From: CBDBLK01 sp965243145
Lineage (GTDB): Bacteria > Bdellovibrionota > Bacteriovoracia > Bacteriovoracales > Bacteriovoracaceae
Direction of reading: 5' to 3'
DNA length: 64,000 nucleotides
Assembly: GCA_965243145.1 (NCBI GenBank)
Contig: CBDEUB010000002.1
Location: 1,922,001-1,986,000 of the forward strand
Shown here: piece by piece, positions 26,985-35,953 of the stretch
How the letters are laid out: each line of letters begins with the position of its first letter
How positions within the stretch are numbered: the first letter of the stretch is position 1
Translations under genes and position numbers: made by a program
Notes under the pieces: model-generated
Seen by the model: the letters and a program-made list of their open reading frames with translations, nothing else
What the model was told of the DNA's origin: nothing
Database searches by the model: none

Positions 26985-28109
26985 ATGAATACGGTTTGGG
27001 CCTGCGTTTTAGATTGGGGATTTCGTCCACTTTCTTGGCTTTGGGAGTGGGCCTATAGAATCCGTCGATTTCTTTATAACTATGGTTTTTTTTCTAGTCG
27101 CAGTTTTCAAGTACCCATCATTTCGATAGGCAATTTAAATTTTGGAGGAACGGGCAAAACTCCTTTCACTTTGTGGATGGGTGAATATCTCAGCTCTAGG
27201 GGAAAAAAAGTTATGGTTCTTATGCGAGGCTATAAAGGGTCGCTTGAAAATAGTTTTGGGATACTTAAATCAAATCGTCGTTTGGGTTTTGATCCCTTTA
27301 AATATGGAGATGAATCCCTTTTATTGGCCCGTCGCTTGAAAAATGCTTCAATAGTTGTTGGCAAAAAAAGGGCCGACAATTTAGAATTTTACTTTGATAA
27401 AGAAAGGCCAGATGTGGTTTTGTTGGATGATGGGCATCAACATATTCAACTCAAGCGTCAATTTAATATTGTTCTTTTTGATGCCTCCATGGAACTCGAT
27501 AGCTATAAAGTAGCACCACGGGGATATTTGAGAGAGGGAATGTCTGCTCTCAAGGATGCCGACCTGGTGGTGTTGGGACGCTGTGATATAGCGGAATCAT
27601 CTCAGCTTCAAAAACTTGAAGAATTGATAAGCAATCACTTAAATCCACGAGTTCCTTTTGCCAAAGTCAAATACACTCCTTCAGGCCTGTTTGATTCCTT
27701 TTACCGCTTGAAATTTACTCCGGAAGAAATACGAGGGCGCAGAGTTGTGTGTATTGTGGGAGTTGCTTCTCCTCGGCCCTTTTTTGAAATGTTAGAAAGA
27801 TTGGGGGCCGAACTTGTGGAAAAAATAGCTCTTCCAGACCACTATTTTATAACCGCTGAAGAGGCCCAAAGGTATCTTCGCTTGGCCGAACAGAAAGAGG
27901 CCCTTTTAGTGACAACGGAGAAAGATATGGTCAAAATGAGGAGAATTTTTGATGATGAACGGGTGGTTTATTTGGAAGTTCGAGTCGATTTTATATCTGG
28001 AGAGGAAAAAGTCAAGGAAATGATTACACAAGTTATTGAATTTAAAGGGATTTTTTCTCGACAATGCGGCCCATATAAGAATTTTATGCGCAGCGGTAAT
28101 TTTTTGTAG
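26985..28109 (+). CDS. lpxK: tetraacyldisaccharide 4'-kinase LpxK
   Basis: LpxK phosphorylates the 4' position of the lipid A disaccharide at the inner membrane. The 374-residue protein has an N-terminal membrane-associated helix, the P-loop N-F-G-G-T-G-K-T-P (52-60), R-G-Y-K-G, the D-D-G-H-Q-H motif and a T-T-E-K-D-M-V-K block, all typical. The ATG at 26985 has GGGGAGAA upstream. No msbA gene adjoins it. Confidence 0.94.
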   Translation: MNTVWACVLDWGFRPLSWLWEWAYRIRRFLYNYGFFSSRSFQVPIISIGNLNFGGTGKTPFTLWMGEYLSSRGKKVMVLMRGYKGSLENSFGILKSNRRLGFDPFKYGDESLLLARRLKNASIVVGKKRADNLEFYFDKERPDVVLLDDGHQHIQLKRQFNIVLFDASMELDSYKVAPRGYLREGMSALKDADLVVLGRCDIAESSQLQKLEELISNHLNPRVPFAKVKYTPSGLFDSFYRLKFTPEEIRGRRVVCIVGVASPRPFFEMLERLGAELVEKIALPDHYFITAEEAQRYLRLAEQKEALLVTTEKDMVKMRRIFDDERVVYLEVRVDFISGEEKVKEMITQVIEFKGIFSRQCGPYKNFMRSGNFL

Positions 28110-28305
28110 ACAGTATGGTCAAATGGAGTAAAAAGTCTTAACATAGGCGACTCACTTGGGTATTCTTTGGCCCATTGTGAGTTGCCGATAGGTTTAGTTT
28201 GCCTTCGGCGTTGATATTAACTAAGTGGCCAAATCCGTTGATGTTAGCGGGAAATGGCCCATTATTTTTGCCTTTTAGGGTAATAAAATTTTGAGAGGAT
28301 AGGGG
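28110..28305. other. lpxK-rpsA intergenic region
   Basis: These 196 nt hold three GGCC sites and an imperfect inverted repeat (ACTCAC near 28150, GTGAGT near 28176). On the - strand there is a 45-codon open stretch with protein-like composition, ending at 28138. It may be a gene remnant or chance. The rpsA ribosome-binding region lies at the right end. Confidence 0.35.
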
Positions 28306-30051
28306 ATGGATGTCGAGCAGGTAAAACAAAAATGGATGGAAGATTTTGAAGTTGTCTTTGGTGAGGATGTCGAAGAAAAGCAACAGTCTGAATTTGATAA
28401 AATGATGACAGACCACCAGGGCCGAACTTTTGTGGAAGGGGAAGTGTATGATGGAAGAATTATTCGTATAGGGGACGATTATACGATGGTAGATATTGGC
28501 TATAAACAAGAGGGCCTAGTCTTAACCAGAGAGTTTATGAATTACGATGGTACCCTTAAAGTCAAAGTAGGTGATGGCATTGAAGTCTATCTGGAAAAAC
28601 TAGAATCATCTCTTGGAAATTTGGTTCTCTCCAGAGATAAGGCCGAGATACTCAAGGCGTGGGATAAAATTTCTGAGGCCTGTGAGTCGGGACGGCCTTT
28701 AGAAGGGACAGTTGTGACAAAAGTAAAGGGAGGGCTTTCAGTAGATATTGGAGTTAAGGCCTTCTTGCCAGGTTCCCAGATTGATCTTCGCCCTACCCGT
28801 TATCTCGATAAATATGTAGGCAAGCGAATGGAGTTTAAGGTTATTAAGTTCAATAAGAAACGCGGCAATATCGTTCTTTCAAGAAGGGCCATTCTTCAGG
28901 AGGAGCGAAGTAAATTGAGGGGCAAAATTTTAGATCAAATAGAAGAAGGAATGGTTGTCAAGGGCGTTGTCAAAAATATTACCGATTATGGGGCCTTTGT
29001 TGACCTTGGGGGGATCGATGGCCTTTTGCACATTACTGATATGTCTTGGGGAAGGGTCAAACGCCCGTCTAGTGTTCTCTCTGTGGGAGATGAAATTGAA
29101 GTTAAAGTCCTCAAATTTGACAAAGATAAGGAACGCATTTCTCTGGGCCTGAAGCAGGTGCAAACTAACCCTTGGGAAGAGGCCCACGAAAAATATCCAA
29201 TTGGCAAGCAAATTTCTGGAGAGATTGTAAGTGTCAAAGACTATGGGATTTTTATAGAATTAGATGACGGGATAGAGGGGTTAGTTCATGTTTCGGAAAT
29301 GAGTTGGGTTGGCAAAATAAAAAATCCGATGAAACATTTTACGGTGGGAGAAACTGTTGAAACTAAAGTTCTCGATGTCGATGTGGAAAATAAAAGAATT
29401 TCTCTTGGGATTAAGCAACTTCAACCCAACCCTTGGGACGAGTTGGAAGCGAAATATTCTATTGGTAAGAAAATAACCGGCACGGTGAAAACAGTTGTTG
29501 ATTTTGGGGCCTTTGTCGATTTTGGAGAAGAGGTAGACGCTTTTATTCATGTTTCTGATTTTTCTTGGACTAAGAAAAATGTTAATCCTCGGGAAGAACT
29601 CAAAGAAGGCCAGGAAATTGAGGCCATTGTTTTGAGTATCGATCGGGAAAGTTCCAAGTTTTGTCTTGGCATTAAACAACTTGAAGAAAATCCTTGGGAT
29701 AAAATTGAAGAACATTTTCCCGAGGGCATCATTGTGGATACTGTTGTGGCCAAAGTGACTGATTTTGGTGCTTTAGTCGAATTGGCACCGGGCATTGAGG
29801 GATTCATTCACATTTCAGAACTTTCCGAAGAACGGGTTGAGAAATCCGAAGAAGTTGTGCAAAAAGGACAGGCCGTTCGGGCCATGGTTATTTCTATTGA
29901 TAAAGAGGTCAAAAAGTTGGCCCTCTCCATAAAATCTGCTCTGAAAAAGGAAGCACAGGGATATGCAGAGGATAAAGATGCTAAGGCAAGCACTTTGGCA
30001 GATAAGTTTGGAGAGCAGCTTCCCGTTGATGGGTCGAATACGGTGACTTGA
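28306..30051 (+). CDS. rpsA: 30S ribosomal protein S1
   Basis: S1 binds mRNA leaders and helps start translation on structured or weakly Shine-Dalgarno-led messages. The 581-residue protein has six S1 RNA-binding repeats. Repeats 3-6 are the most canonical, each with a G-x-V-x-x-V-x-D-F/Y-G-A-F-V core. The length is similar to the six-domain proteobacterial S1 (about 557). The ATG at 28306 follows GAGGATAGGGG. Several long ORFs on the other strand inside this gene are shadows. Confidence 0.96.
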   Translation: MDVEQVKQKWMEDFEVVFGEDVEEKQQSEFDKMMTDHQGRTFVEGEVYDGRIIRIGDDYTMVDIGYKQEGLVLTREFMNYDGTLKVKVGDGIEVYLEKLESSLGNLVLSRDKAEILKAWDKISEACESGRPLEGTVVTKVKGGLSVDIGVKAFLPGSQIDLRPTRYLDKYVGKRMEFKVIKFNKKRGNIVLSRRAILQEERSKLRGKILDQIEEGMVVKGVVKNITDYGAFVDLGGIDGLLHITDMSWGRVKRPSSVLSVGDEIEVKVLKFDKDKERISLGLKQVQTNPWEEAHEKYPIGKQISGEIVSVKDYGIFIELDDGIEGLVHVSEMSWVGKIKNPMKHFTVGETVETKVLDVDVENKRISLGIKQLQPNPWDELEAKYSIGKKITGTVKTVVDFGAFVDFGEEVDAFIHVSDFSWTKKNVNPREELKEGQEIEAIVLSIDRESSKFCLGIKQLEENPWDKIEEHFPEGIIVDTVVAKVTDFGALVELAPGIEGFIHISELSEERVEKSEEVVQKGQAVRAMVISIDKEVKKLALSIKSALKKEAQGYAEDKDAKASTLADKFGEQLPVDGSNTVT

Positions 30052-30068
30052 CTTTGTAGGATAGGTTT

Positions 30069-30323
30069 TTAAATGCCATGTTCCTTTATTTCGTGGTTTA
30101 TGGCCTCTTTTATTTTTTCCCGTCCTTTGGAATTTACTCCTAAACTGGTGGCCAAAGTTTCTATAGAACTAGGTTCTTGGATAGAAACCTCAACACCCAA
30201 ACTTTCCATTTGTTTGGCAAATTGAAAGGCCTTATCTCTTTGATCCATGGGGCAGCGGAAGAGTTCCTGCTCGGTCTGGTCGATAACTCGAACAAAACTT
30301 TTTGGGTACACTTTAACCTCCAT
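30069..30323 (-). CDS. small hypothetical protein (84 residues)
   Basis: I do not recognise this protein. It starts M-E-V-K-V-Y-P-K-S-F-V-R-V, has no signal peptide or membrane helix, and looks like a compact alpha/beta protein with a helical C-terminus. It lies tail to tail with rpsA, 17 nt away. A GGAGGTTAAAG-like stretch around its start and the balanced composition support its being real. It is separated by 53 nt from the dppF end, so it could be the last gene of that operon. Confidence 0.55.
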   Translation of the reverse strand: MEVKVYPKSFVRVIDQTEQELFRCPMDQRDKAFQFAKQMESLGVEVSIQEPSSIETLATSLGVNSKGREKIKEAINHEIKEHGI

Positions 30324-30376
30324 GGTGTAAGGGAGTAATAATTGCTGTCAGGAAAACCTTAACAAAATTTGAAAAT

Positions 30377-31318
30377 TTAGTCGATATAAAAGCAGGCAAC
30401 TGAACGATTCTTTTTAAATTCTAGTGGGGGTTGTTCTAAAGAGCATTTTTCTGTTGCTATAGGGCAGCGTTTGTGAAAAGCGCAGCCTGATGGTGGTGAA
30501 AAAGGGGAGGGAAGTTCTCCACGGACGGGTTCACTGGTGGCCTTTTTGTCTAATGTTGGTGAACTGGCAATTAACACCTTAGTATAAGGGTGTTGGGGAT
30601 TGCCAAAAACTTCTTCCCGTTTTCCATATTCAACAATGCGTCCTAGATACATTACCATAATAGTGTCGGAAACATGATGAATAACATTGAGATTATGGCC
30701 AATAAAAAGATAGGATAAATTCATTTCATCTTGCAGTTTAATAAGTAAGTTTAAAACTTGTGCTTGAATGGAAACATCGAGAGCGCTGACTGGTTCATCG
30801 CAGATGAGTATTTTGGGTTTTAAACTTAGGGCGCGGGCAATTCCTATGCGTTGTCTTTGGCCCCCTGAAAACATGTGCGGGTAAGAGTGGGCCAATTCAG
30901 GACGCAAACTTACTTTGCGCATGAGGTTTAGGGCCTGGGCATAACATTCGCGTTGTGAAAGATTAGTATTGATGAGTAAGGGTTCGGCGATGAGACGCCA
31001 GGCCGGTTTTCTCGGGTTTAAGCTGGAATAGGGGTCTTGAAAGATCATTTGAATGGCCTGTCGGCGTTCGTTCTGGCCGAGAGATTCTATCGGTCGGTTT
31101 TGGTATATAATTTCTCCAGAAGTTGGAGTTTCAACTCCGACGAGGGCCTTGGCCAATGTTGATTTTCCACACCCCGATTCTCCTACAATTCCCAAAGTTT
31201 TGTTTTCTTCAAGTTCAAAGGATGCTTCTGATAAGGCCCTGACTTGTTGCACTTCTTGGTAACTCTTTTTTACAGAATAGTATTTCTTTAAGTTTTTCAC
31301 TCGTAGAATAGTGTTCAC
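30377..31318 (-). CDS. dppF: peptide ABC transporter ATPase DppF/OppF
   Basis: This is one of two ATPases of a dipeptide/oligopeptide importer. The 313-residue protein has Walker A G-E-S-G-C-G-K-S-T, signature S-G-G-Q-R-Q-R, Walker B I-L-I-C-D-E-P-V-S-A-L-D, and the Opp/Dpp C-terminal cysteine-containing domain (F-H-K-R-C-P-I-A-T-E-K-C). GTG at 31318 overlaps the dppD stop by 4 nt. A longer reading frame upstream is only the overlapping dppD sequence in another frame. Confidence 0.93.
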   Translation of the reverse strand: MNTILRVKNLKKYYSVKKSYQEVQQVRALSEASFELEENKTLGIVGESGCGKSTLAKALVGVETPTSGEIIYQNRPIESLGQNERRQAIQMIFQDPYSSLNPRKPAWRLIAEPLLINTNLSQRECYAQALNLMRKVSLRPELAHSYPHMFSGGQRQRIGIARALSLKPKILICDEPVSALDVSIQAQVLNLLIKLQDEMNLSYLFIGHNLNVIHHVSDTIMVMYLGRIVEYGKREEVFGNPQHPYTKVLIASSPTLDKKATSEPVRGELPSPFSPPSGCAFHKRCPIATEKCSLEQPPLEFKKNRSVACFYID

Positions 31319-32313
31319 GGCCGCTCCTTTTTGGTTTCGGATTTGCGTTGGTCGCTGGGAAAAGGGCAGCGAACTAAACGGCCGTTGAAATTCATTAGGG
31401 CCGGGGGGGCCTTGTGACATTCCGCTTGAGCATGGGAACAACGGGGGGCAAATTGGCAACCCGATGGCCTTTGATTGAGGCGGGGAACGAGGCCAGGGAT
31501 GGAGGATAGTTTTTGCCGAAAGGCCACATCTTTGTATCCAGGTAAGGAGTTAAGTAGGCCCTCCGAGTAAGGGTGTTGAGGGGAGTGGATAATTTGTTGG
31601 GGCGTTCCTCTCTCGACAATTTCACCGGAGTACATAACCTGAATAGTATCGGCGATATGGGCCACAATTTCGAGGTCGTGAGTGATAAAAATGAGGCCCA
31701 TTTGGTTTTCTGCTTGAATGTCTTTAAGTAACTTCAGAATTTGATCTTGAATGGTGACATCCAAGGCCGTAGTGGGTTCATCGGCAATTAAAAGTTTGGG
31801 AGTGCCGGCAAGGGCCATGGCAATCATAATTCTTTGGCCCATACCTCCTGAAAGTTCGTGGGGATAGGCATGCATGCGCTCTGAAGCTGCGGGGATGCCG
31901 ACTTGGCCTAGCAATTTGAAAATTCTTTCCCGTCTCTCTTCTTTTGTCATATGGGGGTGGTGTGCTTTAAGGGTTTCTTCGATTTGAAATCCGACATTGT
32001 AACTGGGGTTGAGTGCTGTCATGGGGTCTTGGAAGATCATGGCCATATCTCCTCCCCTCAAGTTTTGCCATTCCCTTTCGGGTAGTGAGAGCAAATCTTT
32101 TCCAGAAAAATGCATTTTGCTGGCCTGGAGGAGAGCATTGTTGGGGAGAAGGTTCATAAGCGCCAGGTTGGTTACAGATTTTCCGCAGCCGGATTCCCCT
32201 ACTATCCCCAAGGTTTCTCCGGCCTCGAGTTGAAAGGAAATTTGTCGAACAGCTTGGAGCATGCCCTTGGAAGTTTCAAAGTCGATGGATAAATTTTCTA
32301 TTTCCAGTAACAT
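31315..32313 (-). CDS. dppD: peptide ABC transporter ATPase DppD/OppD
   Basis: This is the other ATPase of the peptide importer. The 332-residue protein starts at ATG 32313 (M-L-L-E-I-E-N-L-S-I-D-F). It has Walker A G-E-S-G-C-G-K-S, signature L-S-G-G-M-G-Q-R, Walker B L-L-I-A-D-E-P-T-T-A-L-D, and the C-terminal C-x-F-A-P-R-C-x(5)-C cluster that typifies this family. It is 10 nt downstream of the dppC stop. Confidence 0.93.
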   Translation of the reverse strand: MLLEIENLSIDFETSKGMLQAVRQISFQLEAGETLGIVGESGCGKSVTNLALMNLLPNNALLQASKMHFSGKDLLSLPEREWQNLRGGDMAMIFQDPMTALNPSYNVGFQIEETLKAHHPHMTKEERRERIFKLLGQVGIPAASERMHAYPHELSGGMGQRIMIAMALAGTPKLLIADEPTTALDVTIQDQILKLLKDIQAENQMGLIFITHDLEIVAHIADTIQVMYSGEIVERGTPQQIIHSPQHPYSEGLLNSLPGYKDVAFRQKLSSIPGLVPRLNQRPSGCQFAPRCSHAQAECHKAPPALMNFNGRLVRCPFPSDQRKSETKKERP

Positions 32314-32323
32314 AATGAAAGAT

Positions 32324-33223
32324 TTATTTTTTGAGGCGTGGATCGAGAGCATCTCGAAGGCCGTCTCCAAAAATATTAAAAGCGATGACGACCATTAAAA
32401 GGCACAATCCTGGGAGTGTCACCATCCAGGGAGAACTTTGAATGAATGCGCGTGCATCGGCGAGCATAACACCCCATTCAGAAAGTGGAGGTTGAGTGCC
32501 CAGACCGAGAAAACCCAAAGCGGCAGCATTGAGAACGCCCTCACTAAACCCTAAGGTTGCCTGAACAATTAAGGGGGCCATGCAGTTGGGCAAAATTTCG
32601 TAAAACATAATTCTAAAACGGCCTGCTCCAAAAGTGTGACTGGCCATAATATATTGTTTATTTTTTTCTTCCATAGCACTGGCGCGTACAATTCTAATAA
32701 AACTGGGTAAGGCCACGACCGCCACTGCAATAATAGCATTCATCATTCCAGGGCCTAAAACAGAGACGACGACAATGGCCAATAAAATGCTCGGGAAGGC
32801 CATGAGAATATCCACAGCGCGCATAATGAAGGTATCGACGAGGCCACCTAAATGGCCACTGGCCAGGCCGACAAGAGTTCCAATAGATGCCGAAAGCAAA
32901 ACTACAGTCATTCCAATTCCCATGGAGAGTCGTGCACCGTAGATCAGGCGGCTTAAAATATCGCGTCCAACATCATCGGTTCCCAAGAGAAATGAGGAAT
33001 GGCCTCCTTCGGCAAATGCAGGAGGGAGGCGTAGGGCATCGCTGCCGTGGAGAATGGTCGGGTCATAAGGGGCCAACAAGGGTGCGGCCAAACTGATGAA
33101 AATAAAAATGAGAATGAGGACAAGTCCGGCAACGGCCCCTTTGTTCTGCTTAAATTGATCCCACAATTCTCTTTGTGGGGAGGGAATATCTTGAATTTCC
33201 TGGGTGTCCTGAAAATCTTCCAT
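32324..33223 (-). CDS. dppC: peptide ABC transporter permease DppC
   Basis: This permease has six predicted membrane helices, an N-terminal cytoplasmic segment, and the coupling-helix motif around P-S-F-I-R-I-V-R-A. ATG 33223 (M-E-D-F-Q-D) gives 299 residues, as expected for DppC, and leaves 2 nt after dppB. The longer ORF start at 33364 lies inside dppB and is rejected. Confidence 0.93.
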   Translation of the reverse strand: MEDFQDTQEIQDIPSPQRELWDQFKQNKGAVAGLVLILIFIFISLAAPLLAPYDPTILHGSDALRLPPAFAEGGHSSFLLGTDDVGRDILSRLIYGARLSMGIGMTVVLLSASIGTLVGLASGHLGGLVDTFIMRAVDILMAFPSILLAIVVVSVLGPGMMNAIIAVAVVALPSFIRIVRASAMEEKNKQYIMASHTFGAGRFRIMFYEILPNCMAPLIVQATLGFSEGVLNAAALGFLGLGTQPPLSEWGVMLADARAFIQSSPWMVTLPGLCLLMVVIAFNIFGDGLRDALDPRLKK

Positions 33224-33225
33224 GG

Positions 33226-34248
33226 TCAGTTTCTCATTTTGGGATTGATCAAAGTGTAGAGCAAATCTATGGATACATTGATGGTGACGACCATGGTAGC
33301 AATAAAGAGAACACCGCCTTGGACGACGGGATAGTCGCGGGAATTTATACTGGCCACCAGCCATTTGCCAATTCCTGGCCAGGAAAAAATGGTCTCCGTC
33401 AAAATCGCACCAGTAATGAGACTGCCAAACATAAGCCCCACTGTAGTGATGATGGGAATGAGAGCATTTCTCAAAGCGTGAAGTAGAATCACTCTGCGGT
33501 AAGAGAGTCCCTTGGCCCGGGCCATGCGGATATAATCTTCGCCTAAAACTTCCAACATGGATGATCGGGTCATGCGAGCGATCACCGCCAAAGGGATCGT
33601 CCCTATGGCCACTGCGGGGAGGAGCAAGTGGGAAAGGGCACTTTGAAAGGGTGCTAATCCCTCTTGACTTACGAGTTGGCGATCGATGAGAGTGTCGAAC
33701 AGTAAAAATCCAGTGATGGGTTCAATATCGTAGAGGACACTGATGCGGCCAGAGACGGGAGTCCAACCGAGTTGAACTGAAAAGACGATAATGAGGATGA
33801 GGCCCCACCAAAATATGGGCATCGAATATCCCAATAAACTTCCCCCCATCAGAAAGTAATCAAAGAAACCGTTGCGTTTGATGGCGGCAATAATGCCCAA
33901 TAGTATGCCCAGAAAGGTGGCCGGAATGAGGGCGGCAATTCCCAATTCCAAGGTGGCCGGAAAGCGGTCAAAAAACTCCTCGGTTACGGGTTTTTTACTG
34001 ATGATGGAGTTTCCCAAATCTCCCCGTATGGCCTTTTTAAAAAAAATCCAATATTGCTCGACGACTGACTTGTCAAGGCCTAAGTCTTGGCGCATTTCTT
34101 GATAGACTTGAGGATCGGCACCTCTCTCCCCTAACAATAACATGACGGGGTCGCCGGGAATGAGGCGAATGAGAAAGAAAACCAGCAGCGAAATGCCCAG
34201 CAGAGTGAGAAGCAGTTCTCTAAACCGTCTGAAAAAAAAGTGCCGCAT
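33226..34248 (-). CDS. dppB: peptide ABC transporter permease DppB
   Basis: The 340-residue permease has six membrane helices and the DppB/OppB landmarks: R-L-I-P-G-D-P-V near residue 30 and the coupling motif A-R-M-T-R-S-S-M-L-E-V-L-G-E-D-Y-I-R. Its ATG overlaps the dppA stop in a TAATG arrangement, so translation is coupled. Length is normal. Confidence 0.94.
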   Translation of the reverse strand: MRHFFFRRFRELLLTLLGISLLVFFLIRLIPGDPVMLLLGERGADPQVYQEMRQDLGLDKSVVEQYWIFFKKAIRGDLGNSIISKKPVTEEFFDRFPATLELGIAALIPATFLGILLGIIAAIKRNGFFDYFLMGGSLLGYSMPIFWWGLILIIVFSVQLGWTPVSGRISVLYDIEPITGFLLFDTLIDRQLVSQEGLAPFQSALSHLLLPAVAIGTIPLAVIARMTRSSMLEVLGEDYIRMARAKGLSYRRVILLHALRNALIPIITTVGLMFGSLITGAILTETIFSWPGIGKWLVASINSRDYPVVQGGVLFIATMVVTINVSIDLLYTLINPKMRN

Positions 34249-35891
34249 TACTTGGATTCGACAAGTTCTACGGTACTAAAAGCATCGAGTCCGAGAGGAT
34301 CAAGTTTGTATCCTCGAACTTTTTTACTCATGGCACGGAAAGTGACTGAGTGGGCAATGGGAACCCAGGGGGATTTTTCCTTAAAGATTTTTTGGGCCTT
34401 TTGGTAAAGAGGGATTCTTTGCGACTGTTGGGATAGTTGTTTGGCCTCGATCAGTTGGCCATTGAACTCGGTATCGCACCAGCGGGATAGATTTGATCCG
34501 GATTCAATACTGGCACAGCCCAGGAGAACGGCAAGAAAATTGTCGGGGTCTCCATTGTCACCAGTCCAACCCATTTGAATGAGTTGGTGTTCTCCGGTGC
34601 GGGATTTGCTGAGGTAGGTGGGCCAATCGTAGGTGACCAATTTGGCCCTAATGCCCACTTTGGCCAAATCGGCCTGCATCATCTCTCCCATTTTTTTACC
34701 GTTGGGATTGTAGGGACGGGTTACGGGAAGAGTCCAAAGTTCGGTTTCAAAACCTTCGGCCAGGCCTGCTTGAGCGAGGAGTTGCTTCGCTTTGGCGGGG
34801 TCGTAAGCGTAATCTTTAATACTTTTGTCGTAAGACCACAAGCTAGGGGGGATGGGGTTGATGGCGGGGATGGCATTTCCCAAATAGACGGCATCAATAT
34901 AGGCCTGTTTATTGAGGGCGTGGTTGATGGCCTTCCTCACCAGGAGATTGTCAAAGGGTTTCTTTTGGGTGTTCATCGCCAAGTAGCCGATATTGAATCC
35001 TGGGCCACTGATCAATTTGAGGTTGGCATCCGCTCGAATGGCCTTCAGATCGGCAGGAGAGGGATCAATTACCAGGTGACATTCCCCCGCTTTGAGTTTT
35101 TGATAGCGGACATTGGCATCCGTGGTGATAGCAAAAACCAAATGATCTATTTTAGCAGGGCCGCCCCAGAACTGTGGGTTTTTTTGGTAGCGGATAAGGG
35201 TGTCCTTTATATAGCGTCTAAAGATAAATGGCCCCGTTCCCACCGGCATATTGTCGATTTGTTCGGCCTTTTTCGCTTTGACGAGTTGTTCGGCGTACTC
35301 TTTTGAAAGGATGGACATAAAGCCCATTGCCATGTTGGCCAAAAAAGGGGCCTCTGGCCTCGACAAGGTGATGCGCACTGTGTGGGCATCGACCTTTTCA
35401 ACCTTTTCCATGAGGGAACCCATCTCCATGCCCTCGAAATATTCGTAAGAACCGCCTCCTACTTTGTGGAAAGGGTGGCCTTTGAGGCGTTGGCGGTTGA
35501 TGGAAAAGATAACATCGTCAGCGTTAAAATCCCGGGTGGGCGTGAAGTAGGGTGTGGTGTGGAATTTTACCCCCTTTCTCAATTTAAAAGTGTAGGTTTT
35601 GCGGTCTTTGGAGGGGATCCAAGATTCGGCCAGGGCGGGGATCAGGTTCGTGCTCCCCTTTTGAAATTCAATCAGGCGATTGTAAATGGTGTAGGAAGTG
35701 GCGTTGTAAGAACTGCCATCAGTGGTGATTTGCGGGTTAAAGGCACTGGGACTTCCCTCCGAGCAATAGGCAAATGTTGTTGCGTCAGGGGCCTGTTGAA
35801 AAGGAGAGAGGCAGGCCTGTTGAAAGGGAAGGAGGCCAAGCAGGCCAATGAAGCGGAATTTAGGGAGCAGCAGGATTTTTACTAGATGCAC
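34248..35891 (-). CDS. dppA: dipeptide-binding lipoprotein DppA
   Basis: This is the periplasmic substrate-binding subunit (SBP family 5) of the peptide importer. The 547-residue protein starts at GTG 35891. It has a hydrophobic signal sequence with a lipobox-like Q-Q-A-C (Cys27), so it is probably a lipoprotein. It then follows DppA closely: Y-C-S-E-G-S-P-x-x-F-N-P-Q, I-Y-N-R-L-I-E-F, and F-K-L-R-K-G-V-K-F-H. Imported peptides would suit a protein-degrading or predatory life style, which is inference. dppA begins a five-gene operon dppABCDF. Confidence 0.93.
   Translation of the reverse strand: MHLVKILLLPKFRFIGLLGLLPFQQACLSPFQQAPDATTFAYCSEGSPSAFNPQITTDGSSYNATSYTIYNRLIEFQKGSTNLIPALAESWIPSKDRKTYTFKLRKGVKFHTTPYFTPTRDFNADDVIFSINRQRLKGHPFHKVGGGSYEYFEGMEMGSLMEKVEKVDAHTVRITLSRPEAPFLANMAMGFMSILSKEYAEQLVKAKKAEQIDNMPVGTGPFIFRRYIKDTLIRYQKNPQFWGGPAKIDHLVFAITTDANVRYQKLKAGECHLVIDPSPADLKAIRADANLKLISGPGFNIGYLAMNTQKKPFDNLLVRKAINHALNKQAYIDAVYLGNAIPAINPIPPSLWSYDKSIKDYAYDPAKAKQLLAQAGLAEGFETELWTLPVTRPYNPNGKKMGEMMQADLAKVGIRAKLVTYDWPTYLSKSRTGEHQLIQMGWTGDNGDPDNFLAVLLGCASIESGSNLSRWCDTEFNGQLIEAKQLSQQSQRIPLYQKAQKIFKEKSPWVPIAHSVTFRAMSKKVRGYKLDPLGLDAFSTVELVESK
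35790..35837 (-). repeat. 24-bp tandem duplication around the dppA lipobox
   Basis: Two imperfect 24-bp copies (35790-35813 and 35814-35837) lie head to tail inside dppA. They give the protein the repeated block P-F-Q-Q-A at 8-residue spacing, and only the first block is followed by the lipobox cysteine. It appears to be a recent slippage duplication within the signal/linker region. Confidence 0.7.
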
Positions 35892-35953
35892 ACAAACCTC
35901 TCTTGTTGCTGTGTTGTGTAGGGAGATTACTTTTAAAGACTGTTTCCGTCAAA

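Noticed and set aside
34575..35306. 243-codon ORF on + strand
   Set aside because: It is antisense to dppA, which is unambiguous; the translated sequence has no plausible domain.
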